64,000 bases of DNA from positions 248,001 to 312,000 of the forward strand of contig NZ_JAPVLQ010000005.1 of the NCBI RefSeq assembly GCF_027158005.1. The letters are read 5' to 3'. Positions 37,943-47,603 of this stretch are shown in pieces. Origin of the DNA: Rhodococcus sp. H36-A4 (GTDB taxonomy: Bacteria > Actinomycetota > Actinomycetes > Mycobacteriales > Mycobacteriaceae). A program made the position numbers and the translations under genes. Within the stretch, counting starts at the first letter, position 1. Every line of letters begins with the position of its first letter. Below the pieces are notes generated by a model, which was not told where the DNA came from, searched no databases, and saw only the letters and a program-made list of their open reading frames with translations.

Positions 37943-40045
37943 GTGGCACAGGAAGTGCTGACCGACCTTAACAAGGTCCGCAACATCGGCATCATGGCCC
38001 ACATCGATGCCGGTAAAACCACAACCACCGAGCGCATCCTGTTCTACACCGGGGTGAACTACAAGATCGGTGAGACGCACGACGGCGCGTCGACGACTGA
38101 CTGGATGGAGCAGGAGCAGGAGCGTGGCATCACGATCACGTCCGCTGCTGTCACGTGCTTCTGGAACAAAAACCAGATCAACATCATCGATACGCCCGGC
38201 CACGTCGACTTCACGGTCGAGGTCGAGCGTTCACTCCGCGTGCTGGATGGCGCCGTAGCCGTTTTCGACGGCAAAGAGGGCGTCGAGCCTCAGTCGGAGC
38301 AGGTGTGGCGTCAGGCAGACAAGTACGACGTTCCGCGTATCTGCTTCGTCAACAAGATGGACAAGCTCGGTGCAGATTTCTACTACACCGTGCAGACCAT
38401 CAAGGATCGACTCGGTGCCACGCCTTTGGTCATCCAGCTGCCGATCGGCTCCGAGAGTGAATTCGAAGGCATCGTCGACCTTGTCGAGATGAGCGCGAAG
38501 ATCTGGCGCGGCGAAACCAAGCTGGGCGAGACCTACGAGACCATCGAGATCCCGGAAGACCTCAAAGAGCGTGCAGACGAGTACCGCACGTTGCTGCTCG
38601 AGACCGTGGCCGAGTCCGATGAGGCGCTTCTGGAGAAGCACTTCGGCGGCGAAGAGCTGACAGTCGACGAGATCAAGGGCGCCATCCGCAAGATGACGGT
38701 CAACAGCGAGCTGTATCCGATTCTGTGTGGATCCGCGTTCAAGAACAAGGGCGTCCAGCCCATGCTCGACGCGGTCATCGACTACCTGCCGTCACCGCTG
38801 GACGTCGAGTCCATCACCGGCCAGGCAGTCGACGATGAAGAAAAGTTGCTCACTCGCAAGCCTTCGTCCGATGAACCGTTCGCGGCTCTCGCATTCAAGA
38901 TCGCGACGCACCCGTTCTTCGGCAAGCTGACGTACATCCGGGTTTACTCCGGTCACGTCGAATCCGGAGCTCAGGTCGTCAACTCGACCAAGGGCAAGAA
39001 GGAGCGTCTGGGCAAGATCTTCCAGATGCACTCCAACAAGGAAAATCCGGTGCCTTCTGCCGGCGTCGGTCACATCTACGCCGTGATCGGTCTGAAAGAT
39101 ACAACGACGGGTGATACCCTCTGCGATCCGCAGAACCAGATCATCCTCGAATCCATGAGCTTCCCGGATCCGGTCATCCAGGTCTCGATCGAGCCGAAGA
39201 CCAAGTCCGACCAGGAACGTCTGGGAATGGCTATCCAGAAGCTCGCCGAAGAGGATCCGACCTTCTCGGTCAAACTGGACGAGGACACCGGTCAGACCGT
39301 TATCGGCGGTATGGGTGAGCTGCATCTCGACATCCTCGTCGACCGCATGAAGCGCGAATTCAAGGTCGAGGCCAATGTGGGTAAGCCGCAGGTCGCGTAC
39401 CGCGAGACCATCCGCAAGACGGTCGAGAAGCACGATTACACCCACAAGAAGCAGACCGGTGGCTCCGGCCAGTTCGCGAAGGTCGTCATCAAGCTCGAGC
39501 CTTTCGAAGGCGAAGACGGCGCGACGTACGAGTTCGAGAACAAGGTCAGTGGCGGGCGTGTGCCGAAGGAGTACATCGGTTCGGTCGACGCCGGAGCTCA
39601 GGACGCCATGCAGTACGGCGTCCTTGCCGGGTACCCCCTGGTCAACGTCAAGCTCACGCTCCTCGACGGTGCGTACCACGACGTCGACTCGTCGGAAATG
39701 GCCTTCAAGGTCGCCGGCTCACAAGCGTTCAAGGAAGCCGCTCGCAAGGCCGGCCCCGTCATTCTCGAGCCCGTCATGGCCGTAGAGGTCATCACGCCCG
39801 AGGATTACATGGGTGAGGTCATCGGCGACTTGAACTCCCGCCGTGGTCAGATTCAGGCCATGGAGGAACGCAGCGGTGCCCGTATCGTCAAGGCACAGGT
39901 TCCGCTGTCGGAGATGTTCGGCTACATCGGAGATCTTCGGTCGAAGACTCAGGGCCGCGCTAACTACTCCATGGTGTTCGATTCCTACGCTGAAGTTCCT
40001 GTGAACGTCGCGAAGGAAATCATCGCGAAGGCAATGGGAGAATAA
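37943..40045 (+). CDS. fusA: Elongation factor G
   Basis: A 700-residue translocase GTPase. The G1 P-loop is AHIDAGKTT, switch II is DTPGHVDF and G4 is NKMD. Domains II-V are complete, including the EF-G-specific [21 protein letters not shown] place the start at GTG 37943 ([12 protein letters not shown]), which fits actinobacterial EF-G N-termini and has GGGA 8 nt upstream. The ATG at 37934 would put the GGG directly against the start codon. It is the third gene of the str operon, after a 132-bp spacer. Confidence 0.97.
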   Translation: MAQEVLTDLNKVRNIGIMAHIDAGKTTTTERILFYTGVNYKIGETHDGASTTDWMEQEQERGITITSAAVTCFWNKNQINIIDTPGHVDFTVEVERSLRVLDGAVAVFDGKEGVEPQSEQVWRQADKYDVPRICFVNKMDKLGADFYYTVQTIKDRLGATPLVIQLPIGSESEFEGIVDLVEMSAKIWRGETKLGETYETIEIPEDLKERADEYRTLLLETVAESDEALLEKHFGGEELTVDEIKGAIRKMTVNSELYPILCGSAFKNKGVQPMLDAVIDYLPSPLDVESITGQAVDDEEKLLTRKPSSDEPFAALAFKIATHPFFGKLTYIRVYSGHVESGAQVVNSTKGKKERLGKIFQMHSNKENPVPSAGVGHIYAVIGLKDTTTGDTLCDPQNQIILESMSFPDPVIQVSIEPKTKSDQERLGMAIQKLAEEDPTFSVKLDEDTGQTVIGGMGELHLDILVDRMKREFKVEANVGKPQVAYRETIRKTVEKHDYTHKKQTGGSGQFAKVVIKLEPFEGEDGATYEFENKVSGGRVPKEYIGSVDAGAQDAMQYGVLAGYPLVNVKLTLLDGAYHDVDSSEMAFKVAGSQAFKEAARKAGPVILEPVMAVEVITPEDYMGEVIGDLNSRRGQIQAMEERSGARIVKAQVPLSEMFGYIGDLRSKTQGRANYSMVFDSYAEVPVNVAKEIIAKAMGE

Positions 40046-40166
40046 TTTCTTCCCAGCTGGGCACGCTGTATCTGTTCCACCGCACGACCCCTGCAGCTCA
40101 CAAGAGCTGTACGAGACAACCGCATTGCTGCATAACCGCAAGCACAAATCAGTCCAGGAGGACATA

Positions 40167-41357
40167 GTGGCGAAGGCGAAGTTCGAGCGGACGAAGCCGC
40201 ACGTCAACATCGGAACCATCGGTCACGTTGACCACGGCAAAACGACGCTGACGGCAGCAATCACCAAGGTTCTGCACGACAAGTACCCGGACCTCAACGA
40301 GGCCTCGGCCTTCGATGAGATCGACAAGGCTCCGGAGGAGAAGGCTCGTGGTATCACGATCAACATCTCCCACGTCGAGTACCAGACCGAAAAGCGCCAC
40401 TACGCACACGTAGACGCGCCCGGCCACGCCGACTACATCAAGAACATGATCACCGGTGCTGCGCAGATGGACGGCGCAATCCTGGTGGTCGCGGCAACCG
40501 ACGGCCCGATGCCGCAGACGCGTGAGCATGTGCTCCTCGCCAAGCAGGTCGGCGTTCCGTACATCCTCGTCGCCCTGAACAAGTCCGACATGGTCGACGA
40601 CGAAGAGATCATCGAGCTCGTCGAGATGGAGGTCCGCGAGCTTCTCGCTGCGCAGGACTTCGACGAGGATGCACCAGTTATCAAGGTGTCCGCACTCAAG
40701 GCACTCGAGGGTGACCCCAAGTGGGCCGAGAGCGTTCTCGAGCTCATGCAGGCCGTCGACGATTCTGTCCCGGACCCGGTCCGCGAGACGGACAAGCCGT
40801 TCCTCATGCCAGTCGAGGACGTTTTCACCATCACCGGCCGTGGCACGGTTGTGACCGGACGTATCGAGCGCGGCTCGGTCAACGTCAACGAAGAGGTCGA
40901 GATCGTCGGCATCCGCCCCGGCTCGACCAAGACCACGGTCACCGGTATCGAGATGTTCCGCAAGCTGCTCGACTCGGGCCAGGCCGGCGACAACGTCGGA
41001 CTGCTCGTTCGTGGCATCAAGCGCGAAGATGTCGAGCGTGGACAGGTTGTCATCAAGCCGGGCACCACGACTCCCCACACGGAGTTCGAGGGCAACGCTT
41101 ACATCCTGTCCAAGGACGAGGGCGGCCGTCACACGCCGTTCTTCAACAACTACCGCCCGCAGTTCTACTTCCGTACCACGGACGTAACGGGCGTTGTGAC
41201 CCTCCCCGAGGGCACCGAGATGGTCATGCCCGGTGACAACACCGAGATGAACGTCGTGCTGATCCAGCCGGTCGCCATGGACGAGGGCCTGCGTTTCGCT
41301 ATCCGCGAGGGCGGTCGTACCGTCGGCGCCGGTCGCGTTACGAAGATCCTCAAGTGA
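40167..41357 (+). CDS. tuf: Elongation factor Tu
   Basis: A 396-residue EF-Tu: P-loop [10 protein letters not shown], switch [10 protein letters not shown], and G4 NKSD. The GTG 40167 is 5 nt after AGGAGG, a full ribosome-binding site, and gives the family start [20 protein letters not shown]. It closes the str operon; the 121-bp spacer after fusA contains only a small 6-bp hairpin (CAGCTC/GAGCTG near 40094-40109). A strong terminator follows. Confidence 0.98.
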   Translation: MAKAKFERTKPHVNIGTIGHVDHGKTTLTAAITKVLHDKYPDLNEASAFDEIDKAPEEKARGITINISHVEYQTEKRHYAHVDAPGHADYIKNMITGAAQMDGAILVVAATDGPMPQTREHVLLAKQVGVPYILVALNKSDMVDDEEIIELVEMEVRELLAAQDFDEDAPVIKVSALKALEGDPKWAESVLELMQAVDDSVPDPVRETDKPFLMPVEDVFTITGRGTVVTGRIERGSVNVNEEVEIVGIRPGSTKTTVTGIEMFRKLLDSGQAGDNVGLLVRGIKREDVERGQVVIKPGTTTPHTEFEGNAYILSKDEGGRHTPFFNNYRPQFYFRTTDVTGVVTLPEGTEMVMPGDNTEMNVVLIQPVAMDEGLRFAIREGGRTVGAGRVTKILK

Positions 41358-41373
41358 TCTAGCATCACTCGAA

Positions 41374-41417
41374 GAGAGGCGCCCATCTCCGCAAGGAGGT
41401 GGGCGCCTCTCTTTTTT
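41374..41417 (+). terminator. Terminator of the str operon
   Basis: GAGAGGCGCCCA pairs with TGGGCGCCTCTC (12 bp), extended by CTCC/GGAG around a GCAA tetraloop and followed by six T. It lies 17 bp after the tuf stop. Confidence 0.95.
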
Positions 41418-41506
41418 GTGTGCTCGTACCTGTACCCGCTACACATCCCGCTTGAATGGTCCACTCATACGATCAGATAGCTACAAGGGGTCACTCATGC
41501 GTCGAG

Positions 41507-42067
41507 CTACTTGGACGGCACCGCAGCGTTCACATGCATCTGAATCCGCAGAGCGACTGCTCCGCCTTCGACGGACTCGGCAACGAATGCAGCCTTCTTC
41601 TCGACGGTCCGTGTGAAGGCGTCGATGTCGATGGCAGGGGATGCAGAAACGGTGATCGCGAGCGTCGCGGTCCCTCGGTCGTCGATCGCCCGGCCCCGGG
41701 AGGACTCGACTTCGGGAAACGACGCGAGATCAGCGGCTATCCCACGTGCCAGAGCGCCGAGGTCGACTCGGATCGCAAGGGATTCCTCGGCGTAGATCTG
41801 CATCGTCCCGGTGCGCCGCGGCGAGAGGTTTCCGATGATCAGTGCAATTGCGCCGATCGCGCCGACGATGGCGGTCCCAGCGAGTGCTGCCTCCCACCAA
41901 TCTTGCGCAGGTAGTCCAGCGATCGTGTCCCTATCGAATCGAGACAGTGTGCGCACCGCGAGCGGAAGGTCGAAGTACCAGGCGAGAGCGAATGCACCGG
42001 CTCCGAGCAGTGCGACGCCGAGTCCAACGACGAGTAGACGGTCGACGACTGCAGTCGCGCGCTTCAT
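41507..42067 (-). CDS. AmaP-like membrane protein of the Asp23 operon
   Basis: A 186-residue protein with two N-terminal transmembrane segments (LLVVGLGVALLGAGAFALAW and TAIVGAIGAIALIIGNL) and a soluble C-terminal half that resembles an Asp23 fold (ATLAITVSASPAIDIDAF). This is the layout of AmaP, the membrane anchor of Asp23 in staphylococci; the equivalence here is inferred. It is the last of five genes on the minus strand and overlaps its upstream neighbour by 4 bp. Confidence 0.7.
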   Translation of the reverse strand: MKRATAVVDRLLVVGLGVALLGAGAFALAWYFDLPLAVRTLSRFDRDTIAGLPAQDWWEAALAGTAIVGAIGAIALIIGNLSPRRTGTMQIYAEESLAIRVDLGALARGIAADLASFPEVESSRGRAIDDRGTATLAITVSASPAIDIDAFTRTVEKKAAFVAESVEGGAVALRIQMHVNAAVPSK

Positions 42068-42999
42068 CCGCGTGTCTGTTCGAGGCGGATACGGGTGTCT
42101 CTGTTGTCGGCCAGTACCGACAGCGTCGGCGCTATTGCGTCACGGACGGCTTCGGTCAACGCCCTGTCCTCGCCTGCTTCGGTTCGGTGCACCTCGACCG
42201 TGATGTGTTTCTTCGTGACCGTCGTGCGGGCGGATTCGACGCCGGGTACCTCCCCTGCATGATCGCTGCACATCCGTGCGACGTCGGTTGGTCGCATCCA
42301 TACCATCGGCAAAGACGAGGTCGGCGACGTTGCCCCGGTGTGTGTCTGCGTGCGGGGTTTCACGCCGATGACGAGGAGTATCAGTCCCGCAACCATCGCT
42401 GCTCCCGATGCGGCGATCATCCATCTCGCCCAGTGCAATTCGGCAATCTGCTCGATCGTGTTTCGAATCCAGGGAGCTCCGCCGATCGTGTCGTGCACGA
42501 TCAAGAATTCTCGACCGGCGACGAAGGCCAGTGCCAGCAGGCCGAAGGCGAGCGCAACGGCGACGGGGAGTGCAGCCGGACTCGCCGCCGGTGGGCGCGG
42601 TCTCGGTGCCGCAACAGTCGTCTCGTCCGAGACCTGTTGTTCCACAGCTTCTCCGGCGGATGTGGCTGCCACCATGACGTTGAGCCGATACAAGGGCAGG
42701 CCAACGATGTTGTCGAGGGTACGGGCAACCTCGGTGTGGACGGCCTCGGAGACGTCGGTGATTCGGCACGGCCACGTCAGGCTCACATACAGGTTGATCG
42801 AGACCGAGTACTCGCCGACCGATGCATCTGCGCGCGGCAGATCCCGGCCCGTCAAGCGTGATATTCCACCGACGCTACGGACGACGTCAGGCACTGCCAG
42901 TGCCGCTGCGACGGCCACGCGTTCGATGGCACGCTCCTTGATGACGAGGGTTCCTCGCCCGCCTGTTTCGGCCGATGCGGCGCTATCCGTATCAACCAC
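42064..42999 (-). CDS. Asp23-domain protein with C-terminal DUF6286-like membrane domain
   Basis: About 311 residues. The N-terminal ~110 residues form an Asp23/Gls24-like domain (GRGTLVIKERAIERVAVAAA), followed by a Pro/Ala linker, two transmembrane segments (ALPVAVALAFGLLALAFVAG and MIAASGAAMVAGLILLVIGV) and a C-terminal DUF6286-like domain. The start is uncertain: GTG 42999 overlaps the upstream small gene by 8 bp and starts just before the domain; the frame is open to 43059. Reading as one fused two-domain protein is supported by the uninterrupted frame. Confidence 0.68.
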   Translation of the reverse strand: MVDTDSAASAETGGRGTLVIKERAIERVAVAAALAVPDVVRSVGGISRLTGRDLPRADASVGEYSVSINLYVSLTWPCRITDVSEAVHTEVARTLDNIVGLPLYRLNVMVAATSAGEAVEQQVSDETTVAAPRPRPPAASPAALPVAVALAFGLLALAFVAGREFLIVHDTIGGAPWIRNTIEQIAELHWARWMIAASGAAMVAGLILLVIGVKPRTQTHTGATSPTSSLPMVWMRPTDVARMCSDHAGEVPGVESARTTVTKKHITVEVHRTEAGEDRALTEAVRDAIAPTLSVLADNRDTRIRLEQTRG

Positions 43000-43177
43000 G
43001 GCCGCGACCGCGGCTACGCAGCAATGTAGTGAGGTCGAGTCGACCATCGAAGTGAGCACCGATGGCGACCCCTACGGCCCCGAGGAACAGTGCAAGTACG
43101 AATCCGCTGAACCCGCCGATGATTCCGGCAAGCGCCAACAGCAAGCCCGTGAGCAACCCCGCGAGTGTGTACGTCAT
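42992..43177 (-). CDS. Small DUF2273-like membrane protein of the Asp23 operon
   Basis: A 61-residue protein that is almost all hydrophobic (two segments: LAGLLTGLLLALAGIIGGF and FVLALFLGAVGVAIGAHF), followed by a basic tail LLRSRGRGRG. Small membrane proteins of the DUF2273 type are regular partners of Asp23 in Firmicutes. It overlaps the upstream gene by 4 bp. Confidence 0.72.
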   Translation of the reverse strand: MTYTLAGLLTGLLLALAGIIGGFSGFVLALFLGAVGVAIGAHFDGRLDLTTLLRSRGRGRG

Positions 43178-43503
43178 CGATGACTCCCTGCCGGTTGTAT
43201 TGCGACGTCTTCGACGATCGGTTGTGTGGTGACGTCTTCGATGGTGACCACGATCGGTACCGACACGTGTGGCCCGACGGCATCCCGCACTGCGCGAGCG
43301 ACCGCGTGCACGTCGCTGGGATAGTCGACGCTGATGTGGATCTCGCAGACGTCGGCGTGGATGTGGACACCGACGACCCTACGGCCGGGCAAATACGTCG
43401 CGATCTCACCGAACTCGCCCGAATGCAAGGCGCTGACACCCGCAACACTCAGCGTGATCGACGCTACCGTGTCAGCGAGTTCGATCTCGCGTGGAGCGCT
43501 CAC
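43174..43503 (-). CDS. Asp23-like small protein
   Basis: A 109-residue soluble protein with a beta-rich pattern similar to Asp23 (ADTVASITLSVAGVSALHSG, VGVHIHADVCEIHISVDY, VARAVRDAVGPH). It lacks the clear Gls24 signature of its upstream neighbour, so assignment to the family rests on fold-like pattern and context. It overlaps neighbours by 4 bp on both sides. Confidence 0.65.
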   Translation of the reverse strand: MSAPREIELADTVASITLSVAGVSALHSGEFGEIATYLPGRRVVGVHIHADVCEIHISVDYPSDVHAVARAVRDAVGPHVSVPIVVTIEDVTTQPIVEDVAIQPAGSHR

Positions 43504-43943
43504 TGCACACGCGGGCGGAGGTCCGGATCAGGTCCGGTCTCGGTGTCGTCGAAGAGCATGACGTCGTAGACGGTGATGTTCACCTCGGTGACCTCGAGGC
43601 CGGTCATCCTTTCGACCGCGGTGATGATGTTGCGGCGAATACCTGCGGCCAGTTCGTGCAGCGCCACGCCGTACTCGGCAACGATGCCGATGTCGATCGC
43701 GGCCTGCTTCTCGCCTACCTCGACGGCGACTCCCTGGCTGTGGTTGACCCGGGCGCCCGGTATCCGATCGCGGAGAGCTCCGACCGCTCGGGCTGTGCCA
43801 CCACCGACGTCGTAGACGCCGTCGATCTCGCGGGTGGCGATGCCGGCGATCTTTGCGACGACGGCATCGGCGATGATCGTTCGCCCCTGCGTGGTGGTCA
43901 GTGCTGCCGAACCCGCTGCAGCGAACCTGGGGTCTGTGGTCAT
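43500..43943 (-). CDS. Asp23/Gls24-family envelope stress protein
   Basis: A 147-residue Asp23 (alkaline shock protein) family member with TIIADAVVAKIAGIATREIDGVYDV at its start and VGEKQAAIDIGIVAEYG, LAAGIRRNIITAVERMTGLEVTEVNI in the core. It is the first gene of the operon; its promoter must lie in the 124-bp region shared with the divergent reductase gene. In staphylococci Asp23 forms a membrane-associated layer that responds to cell-envelope stress. Confidence 0.85.
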   Translation of the reverse strand: MTTDPRFAAAGSAALTTTQGRTIIADAVVAKIAGIATREIDGVYDVGGGTARAVGALRDRIPGARVNHSQGVAVEVGEKQAAIDIGIVAEYGVALHELAAGIRRNIITAVERMTGLEVTEVNITVYDVMLFDDTETGPDPDLRPRVQ

Positions 43944-44067
43944 ACCTCTGATCGTAGTGATGCTGCCCCTGCGCGGCTACACAAAACGCACGGCATACGC
44001 GGGTCGTCTGCGAGAGCCGAAGCGGCCGGCCAGCGCCGAAACAGTCGCCGTCTGGTAAAGATCAGTC

Positions 44068-45213
44068 ATGGCAATTGTGATCGTTGGAGCAGGGTTGGCA
44101 GGTCTGCGGACCGCCCAGGAACTACGCAAACTCGAGTACGGCGGCGACATCGTGCTCGTCGGTGACGAAAACCATTTGCCGTACGACAGACCTCCACTGT
44201 CGAAGGAGGTCATTCGCGGTGAACGTGAGGACACCACCTTCGAACCTGCCGAGTACTTCCTCGAGCACAACATCGAACTACGCCTGGGCTCGGCTGCAGT
44301 TGCCGTGGACACCGCCGCGCAGACTGTGGAGTTGGCAGACGGATCGACCCTGGCCTACGACGAACTCGTGCTCGCGACGGGCCTGCACCCGCGACGCCTC
44401 CCCTCGCTACCGGACCTGATAGGTGTACACGTGCTGCGTTCGCGGGACGACGCTGCGGCGCTACGCAAAGACGTCGAATCCAGCAGCCGTGCTCTTGTCG
44501 TCGGTGCAGGTTTCATCGGATGTGAACTCGCGGCAGGATTCCGGCACGCGGGTGCCGACGTCGTGATCGTCGAACCACAGCAGACACCGCTCGGTTCGGT
44601 GCTCGGGGCCGAGGTGGGCGAGCTCGTCGCTCGATTGCACCGCGAGGAGGGAGTCGACCTCAGGACCGGCACCGGCATCAAGACCCTGCGCGGATCCGAT
44701 CGAGTCACCCACGCCGTGCTCACCGATGACACCGAAATCGAGGTCGACACCGTAGTGATCGGGGTGGGTTCGACGCCCGTCACAGGCTTCCTGGCGGGCT
44801 CGGGAATCGAGATCGCCGACGGTATTTCCGCGGACGCAGTCGGACGCACGAGCGATCCCCATGTGTGGACGGTCGGCGATGTCGCTGCGTGGACGGTCGG
44901 CGACGCGACGAAGCGGGTCGAGCATTGGAGCAACGTCGGCGATCAGGTTCGGGTCATGGTGCCCGCGATTCTCGGTCACGAGGCAGCCCCGGCGCGTCCG
45001 CAGGTGCCGTACTTCTGGAGCGACCAATACGATCTGAAGATTCAGGCTCTCGGAACGCCTTCGGCTGACGATTCTGTCAAGATTGTCGATGACGACGGCA
45101 GAAAATTCTTGGCCTACTACTTCCGTGACGGAATTCTTACCGCTGTTGTCGGTGCCGGAAAAGCTGGGGGAGTGATGAAGATGCGTGCGAAGATCGGGCT
45201 GCCTCTTGAGTGA
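44068..45213 (+). CDS. FAD-dependent ferredoxin/rubredoxin reductase family protein
   Basis: A 381-residue two-dinucleotide-fold flavoprotein: FAD-binding VIVGAGLAGLRTAQELRK, NAD-binding ALVVGAGFIGCELAAGFRH and the second FAD motif VWTVGDVAAW. This is the class that passes electrons from NAD(P)H to ferredoxins or rubredoxins for P450 and other oxygenases. No ferredoxin gene is adjacent. Its stop overlaps the threonine deaminase start by 8 bp. Confidence 0.9.
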   Translation: MAIVIVGAGLAGLRTAQELRKLEYGGDIVLVGDENHLPYDRPPLSKEVIRGEREDTTFEPAEYFLEHNIELRLGSAAVAVDTAAQTVELADGSTLAYDELVLATGLHPRRLPSLPDLIGVHVLRSRDDAAALRKDVESSSRALVVGAGFIGCELAAGFRHAGADVVIVEPQQTPLGSVLGAEVGELVARLHREEGVDLRTGTGIKTLRGSDRVTHAVLTDDTEIEVDTVVIGVGSTPVTGFLAGSGIEIADGISADAVGRTSDPHVWTVGDVAAWTVGDATKRVEHWSNVGDQVRVMVPAILGHEAAPARPQVPYFWSDQYDLKIQALGTPSADDSVKIVDDDGRKFLAYYFRDGILTAVVGAGKAGGVMKMRAKIGLPLE

Positions 45214-46420
45214 ACTTCTCACGGCTGGGGACATCGCCGACGCGGAGGACGTTCTCGCGCCTGTCATGCGAAGAACGCCGGTAGTGGCGTCGCGGGTCCT
45301 CTCCGACCTGACCGGTCACGAGGTGCGTCTCAAATGCGAGAACCTGCAACGCACCGGCTCCTTCAAGCCGCGCGGGGCGTACAACCGGATCTCGCGGCTC
45401 ACCGCATCCGAGCGCGCCCACGGAGTCGTCGCTGCGAGCGCAGGCAATCATGCACAGGGAGTCGCCTGGGCTGCAACTGAATTGAACATCGCCTCGACGG
45501 TGTTCATGCCGACGGGTGCCTCGCTGCCGAAGCTTGTCGCCACCAAGGCCTACGGTGCCACGGTAAACCTCGTCGGCGATACCGTCGACGAGGCACTGAC
45601 CCACGCGCGTGAGTTCGCGGAGCGGACAGGCGCCATCCTGATACACCCGTTCGATCATGCGGACATCGTTGCCGGGCAGGCGACACTCGGAACCGAACTG
45701 CTCGGGCAGATGCCCGAGGTCGGTACCGTCCTCGTTCCGACCGGGGGCGGCGGTCTACTGGCAGGCGTGGCTGCTGCCTTTCATTTCCGCAAACCAGGTG
45801 TGCGGATCATCGGCGTGCAAGCCGAGGGCGCGGCTGCGTGGCCCGCTTCGCTGAGTGCGGGTCACCCGATCTCAGCGGCATCGATGACCACGATGGCCGA
45901 CGGCATCGCAGTAGGGTTGCCGGGGGCCGTTCCGTTCGCTCACGTAGCCGACTGGGTCGACGACGTCGTCACCGTCAGCGAGGACGCACTCTCTCGTGCG
46001 CTGCTGCTGTGCATCGAGCGCGCCAAACTCATCGTCGAGCCTGCGGGTGCGGCGGCGGTGGCCGCACTGATGACCCGCGACGACCTCGAGCTCCGGGGGC
46101 CGGTCTGCGCGATCCTGTCCGGCGGCAACATCGATCCGCTGCTGCTGACCCATGTCATCACCCACGGGCTGCGCGCGGCAGGCAGATACTTGGCTGTCCG
46201 CGTGACGATTTCGGATCGACCGGGTGGGCTGTTGTCTCTGCTCGAGGTCGTCAAGGAACTCGGTGCGAGCGTCGTAGACGTCGTGCACGCGAGGACCGGT
46301 GGTCAGCTCGGCTTGGAGGAGGTCGAAGTCCTGCTCACCGTCGAAACCCGAGGCCCGATTCACCGTCAGGAGATTCTCGACGCGCTCGACGCATCGGCAT
46401 TCGGCGTCGGAACGCTGTAG
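45206..46420 (+). CDS. ilvA: Threonine ammonia-lyase (threonine deaminase) with one ACT domain
   Basis: A 404-residue PLP enzyme converting threonine to 2-oxobutanoate plus ammonia. It has SFKPRGAYNR with PLP lysine K54, SAGNHAQGVAWAA, the phosphate cup PTGGGGLLAG and a C-terminal ACT domain (LAVRVTISDRPGGLLSLLEVV). The single ACT domain gives the short form. I choose TTG 45206 (overlapping the reductase stop) because it yields the family start (M)SELLTAGDIADAEDVL; GTG 45185 is the other option. RidA, encoded at 18.3 kb, is known to deal with the enamine released by this enzyme class. Confidence 0.92.
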   Translation: MSELLTAGDIADAEDVLAPVMRRTPVVASRVLSDLTGHEVRLKCENLQRTGSFKPRGAYNRISRLTASERAHGVVAASAGNHAQGVAWAATELNIASTVFMPTGASLPKLVATKAYGATVNLVGDTVDEALTHAREFAERTGAILIHPFDHADIVAGQATLGTELLGQMPEVGTVLVPTGGGGLLAGVAAAFHFRKPGVRIIGVQAEGAAAWPASLSAGHPISAASMTTMADGIAVGLPGAVPFAHVADWVDDVVTVSEDALSRALLLCIERAKLIVEPAGAAAVAALMTRDDLELRGPVCAILSGGNIDPLLLTHVITHGLRAAGRYLAVRVTISDRPGGLLSLLEVVKELGASVVDVVHARTGGQLGLEEVEVLLTVETRGPIHRQEILDALDASAFGVGTL

Positions 46421-46634
46421 GACCGGCCTGCACAAGGGTTCGCGTACAAATCTGAGGAGCGGTACTTGTTCCCCGGATACTTGTCGGTGACTGCCCGTAC
46501 TATCCGAGCGTGACTTCAGGTGGGGCGAACGCGCCCGATCAGTTTTCGACGCGACAAGAGTCTGCACTGTTCGAGACCTCAGTGTCTGCCGTAATGAGAA
46601 GTACGTATTGATGACAACGACAGGGAGGTACGTC

Positions 46635-47603
46635 GTGGCGAATGCCGTCGAAGTAGAGAATCTCGTACTGGAGTACGGAAAGAACGTCGCGCTCAACGGG
46701 ATCACCTTCTCGGTGCCGGAGGGGACGGTTCTCGGAGTTCTCGGACCGAACGGCGCAGGCAAGACGACGGCGGTTCGCATCTTGGCGACGCTGTTGAAGG
46801 CGACCTCGGGAACCGCGAAGGTATTCGGCCTCGACGTCGCAAAGCAGGCAGGCGAGGTCCGCTCCACCATCGGGTTGACCGGCCAGTTCGCCGCGGTCGA
46901 CGAGTACCTCACCGGCTACGAGAATCTCGAGATGGTCGGTCGCCTGTTCGGGCTGAAGAAGGTCGAGGCGCGCTCGCGAGCGGACAATCTGTTGGAACGG
47001 TTCGATCTGCTCGACGCTCGCGACCGCACCGCCAAGCAGTATTCGGGCGGTATGCGTCGCAGGCTCGACATCGCTGCCAGTCTCATCGGTAGGCCGCGGG
47101 TGCTGTTTCTCGATGAGCCCACGACAGGTCTCGATCCGCGCAGCCGAATCGGCATGTGGGACTTCATCTCCGATCTGGTCAAGGACGGCACGACCATTCT
47201 GCTGACCACGCAGTATCTGGAGGAAGCCGACAGGTTGGCAGACAAGATCATCGTCTTGGACAAGGGGGCGATCATCGCCGAGGGCACCGCGGATCAGTTG
47301 AAGGCGCAGGTCGGTGGTGAGCGGCTCGAGTTCGTCCTCACCGATCCTGACGATCGGGCACACGCCCAGGAGTTGTTGGCTCCGATCGGTGTCGATGAAC
47401 CGCAATGGGACGCACAGGCACGCCGAATCGTCATGTCGGTCGACGGTGGCGCGGACGACCTGACGACAGCCCTGGTGAAGTTGCGGGAAGCAGGTATCTC
47501 CGTGGTCGACGTCGGCTTGAGACGCCCCAACCTGGACGACGTGTTCCTCAGCCTTACCGGCCATGCCACCGAGTCGGACGCTGCAGTGGAGGTAGCCAAA
47601 TGA
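46635..47603 (+). CDS. ABC exporter ATPase, DrrA (daunorubicin-resistance) family
   Basis: A 322-residue ABC ATPase: Walker A GPNGAGKTTA, signature YSGGMRRRLDIA, Walker B VLFLDEPTTG, and the C-terminal DUF4162-like region that marks DrrA-type exporters (LRRPNLDDVFLSLTG). GTG 46635 is 6 nt after AGGGAGG; the frame is open to 46608, but that start has no support. It pairs with the permease by an ATGA overlap. Confidence 0.92.
   Translation: MANAVEVENLVLEYGKNVALNGITFSVPEGTVLGVLGPNGAGKTTAVRILATLLKATSGTAKVFGLDVAKQAGEVRSTIGLTGQFAAVDEYLTGYENLEMVGRLFGLKKVEARSRADNLLERFDLLDARDRTAKQYSGGMRRRLDIAASLIGRPRVLFLDEPTTGLDPRSRIGMWDFISDLVKDGTTILLTTQYLEEADRLADKIIVLDKGAIIAEGTADQLKAQVGGERLEFVLTDPDDRAHAQELLAPIGVDEPQWDAQARRIVMSVDGGADDLTTALVKLREAGISVVDVGLRRPNLDDVFLSLTGHATESDAAVEVAK

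Noticed and set aside
40093..40110. Small hairpin between fusA and tuf considered as a terminator
   Set aside because: The stem is only 6-7 bp and has no T-run. tuf has its own good ribosome-binding site and is expected to be co-transcribed.
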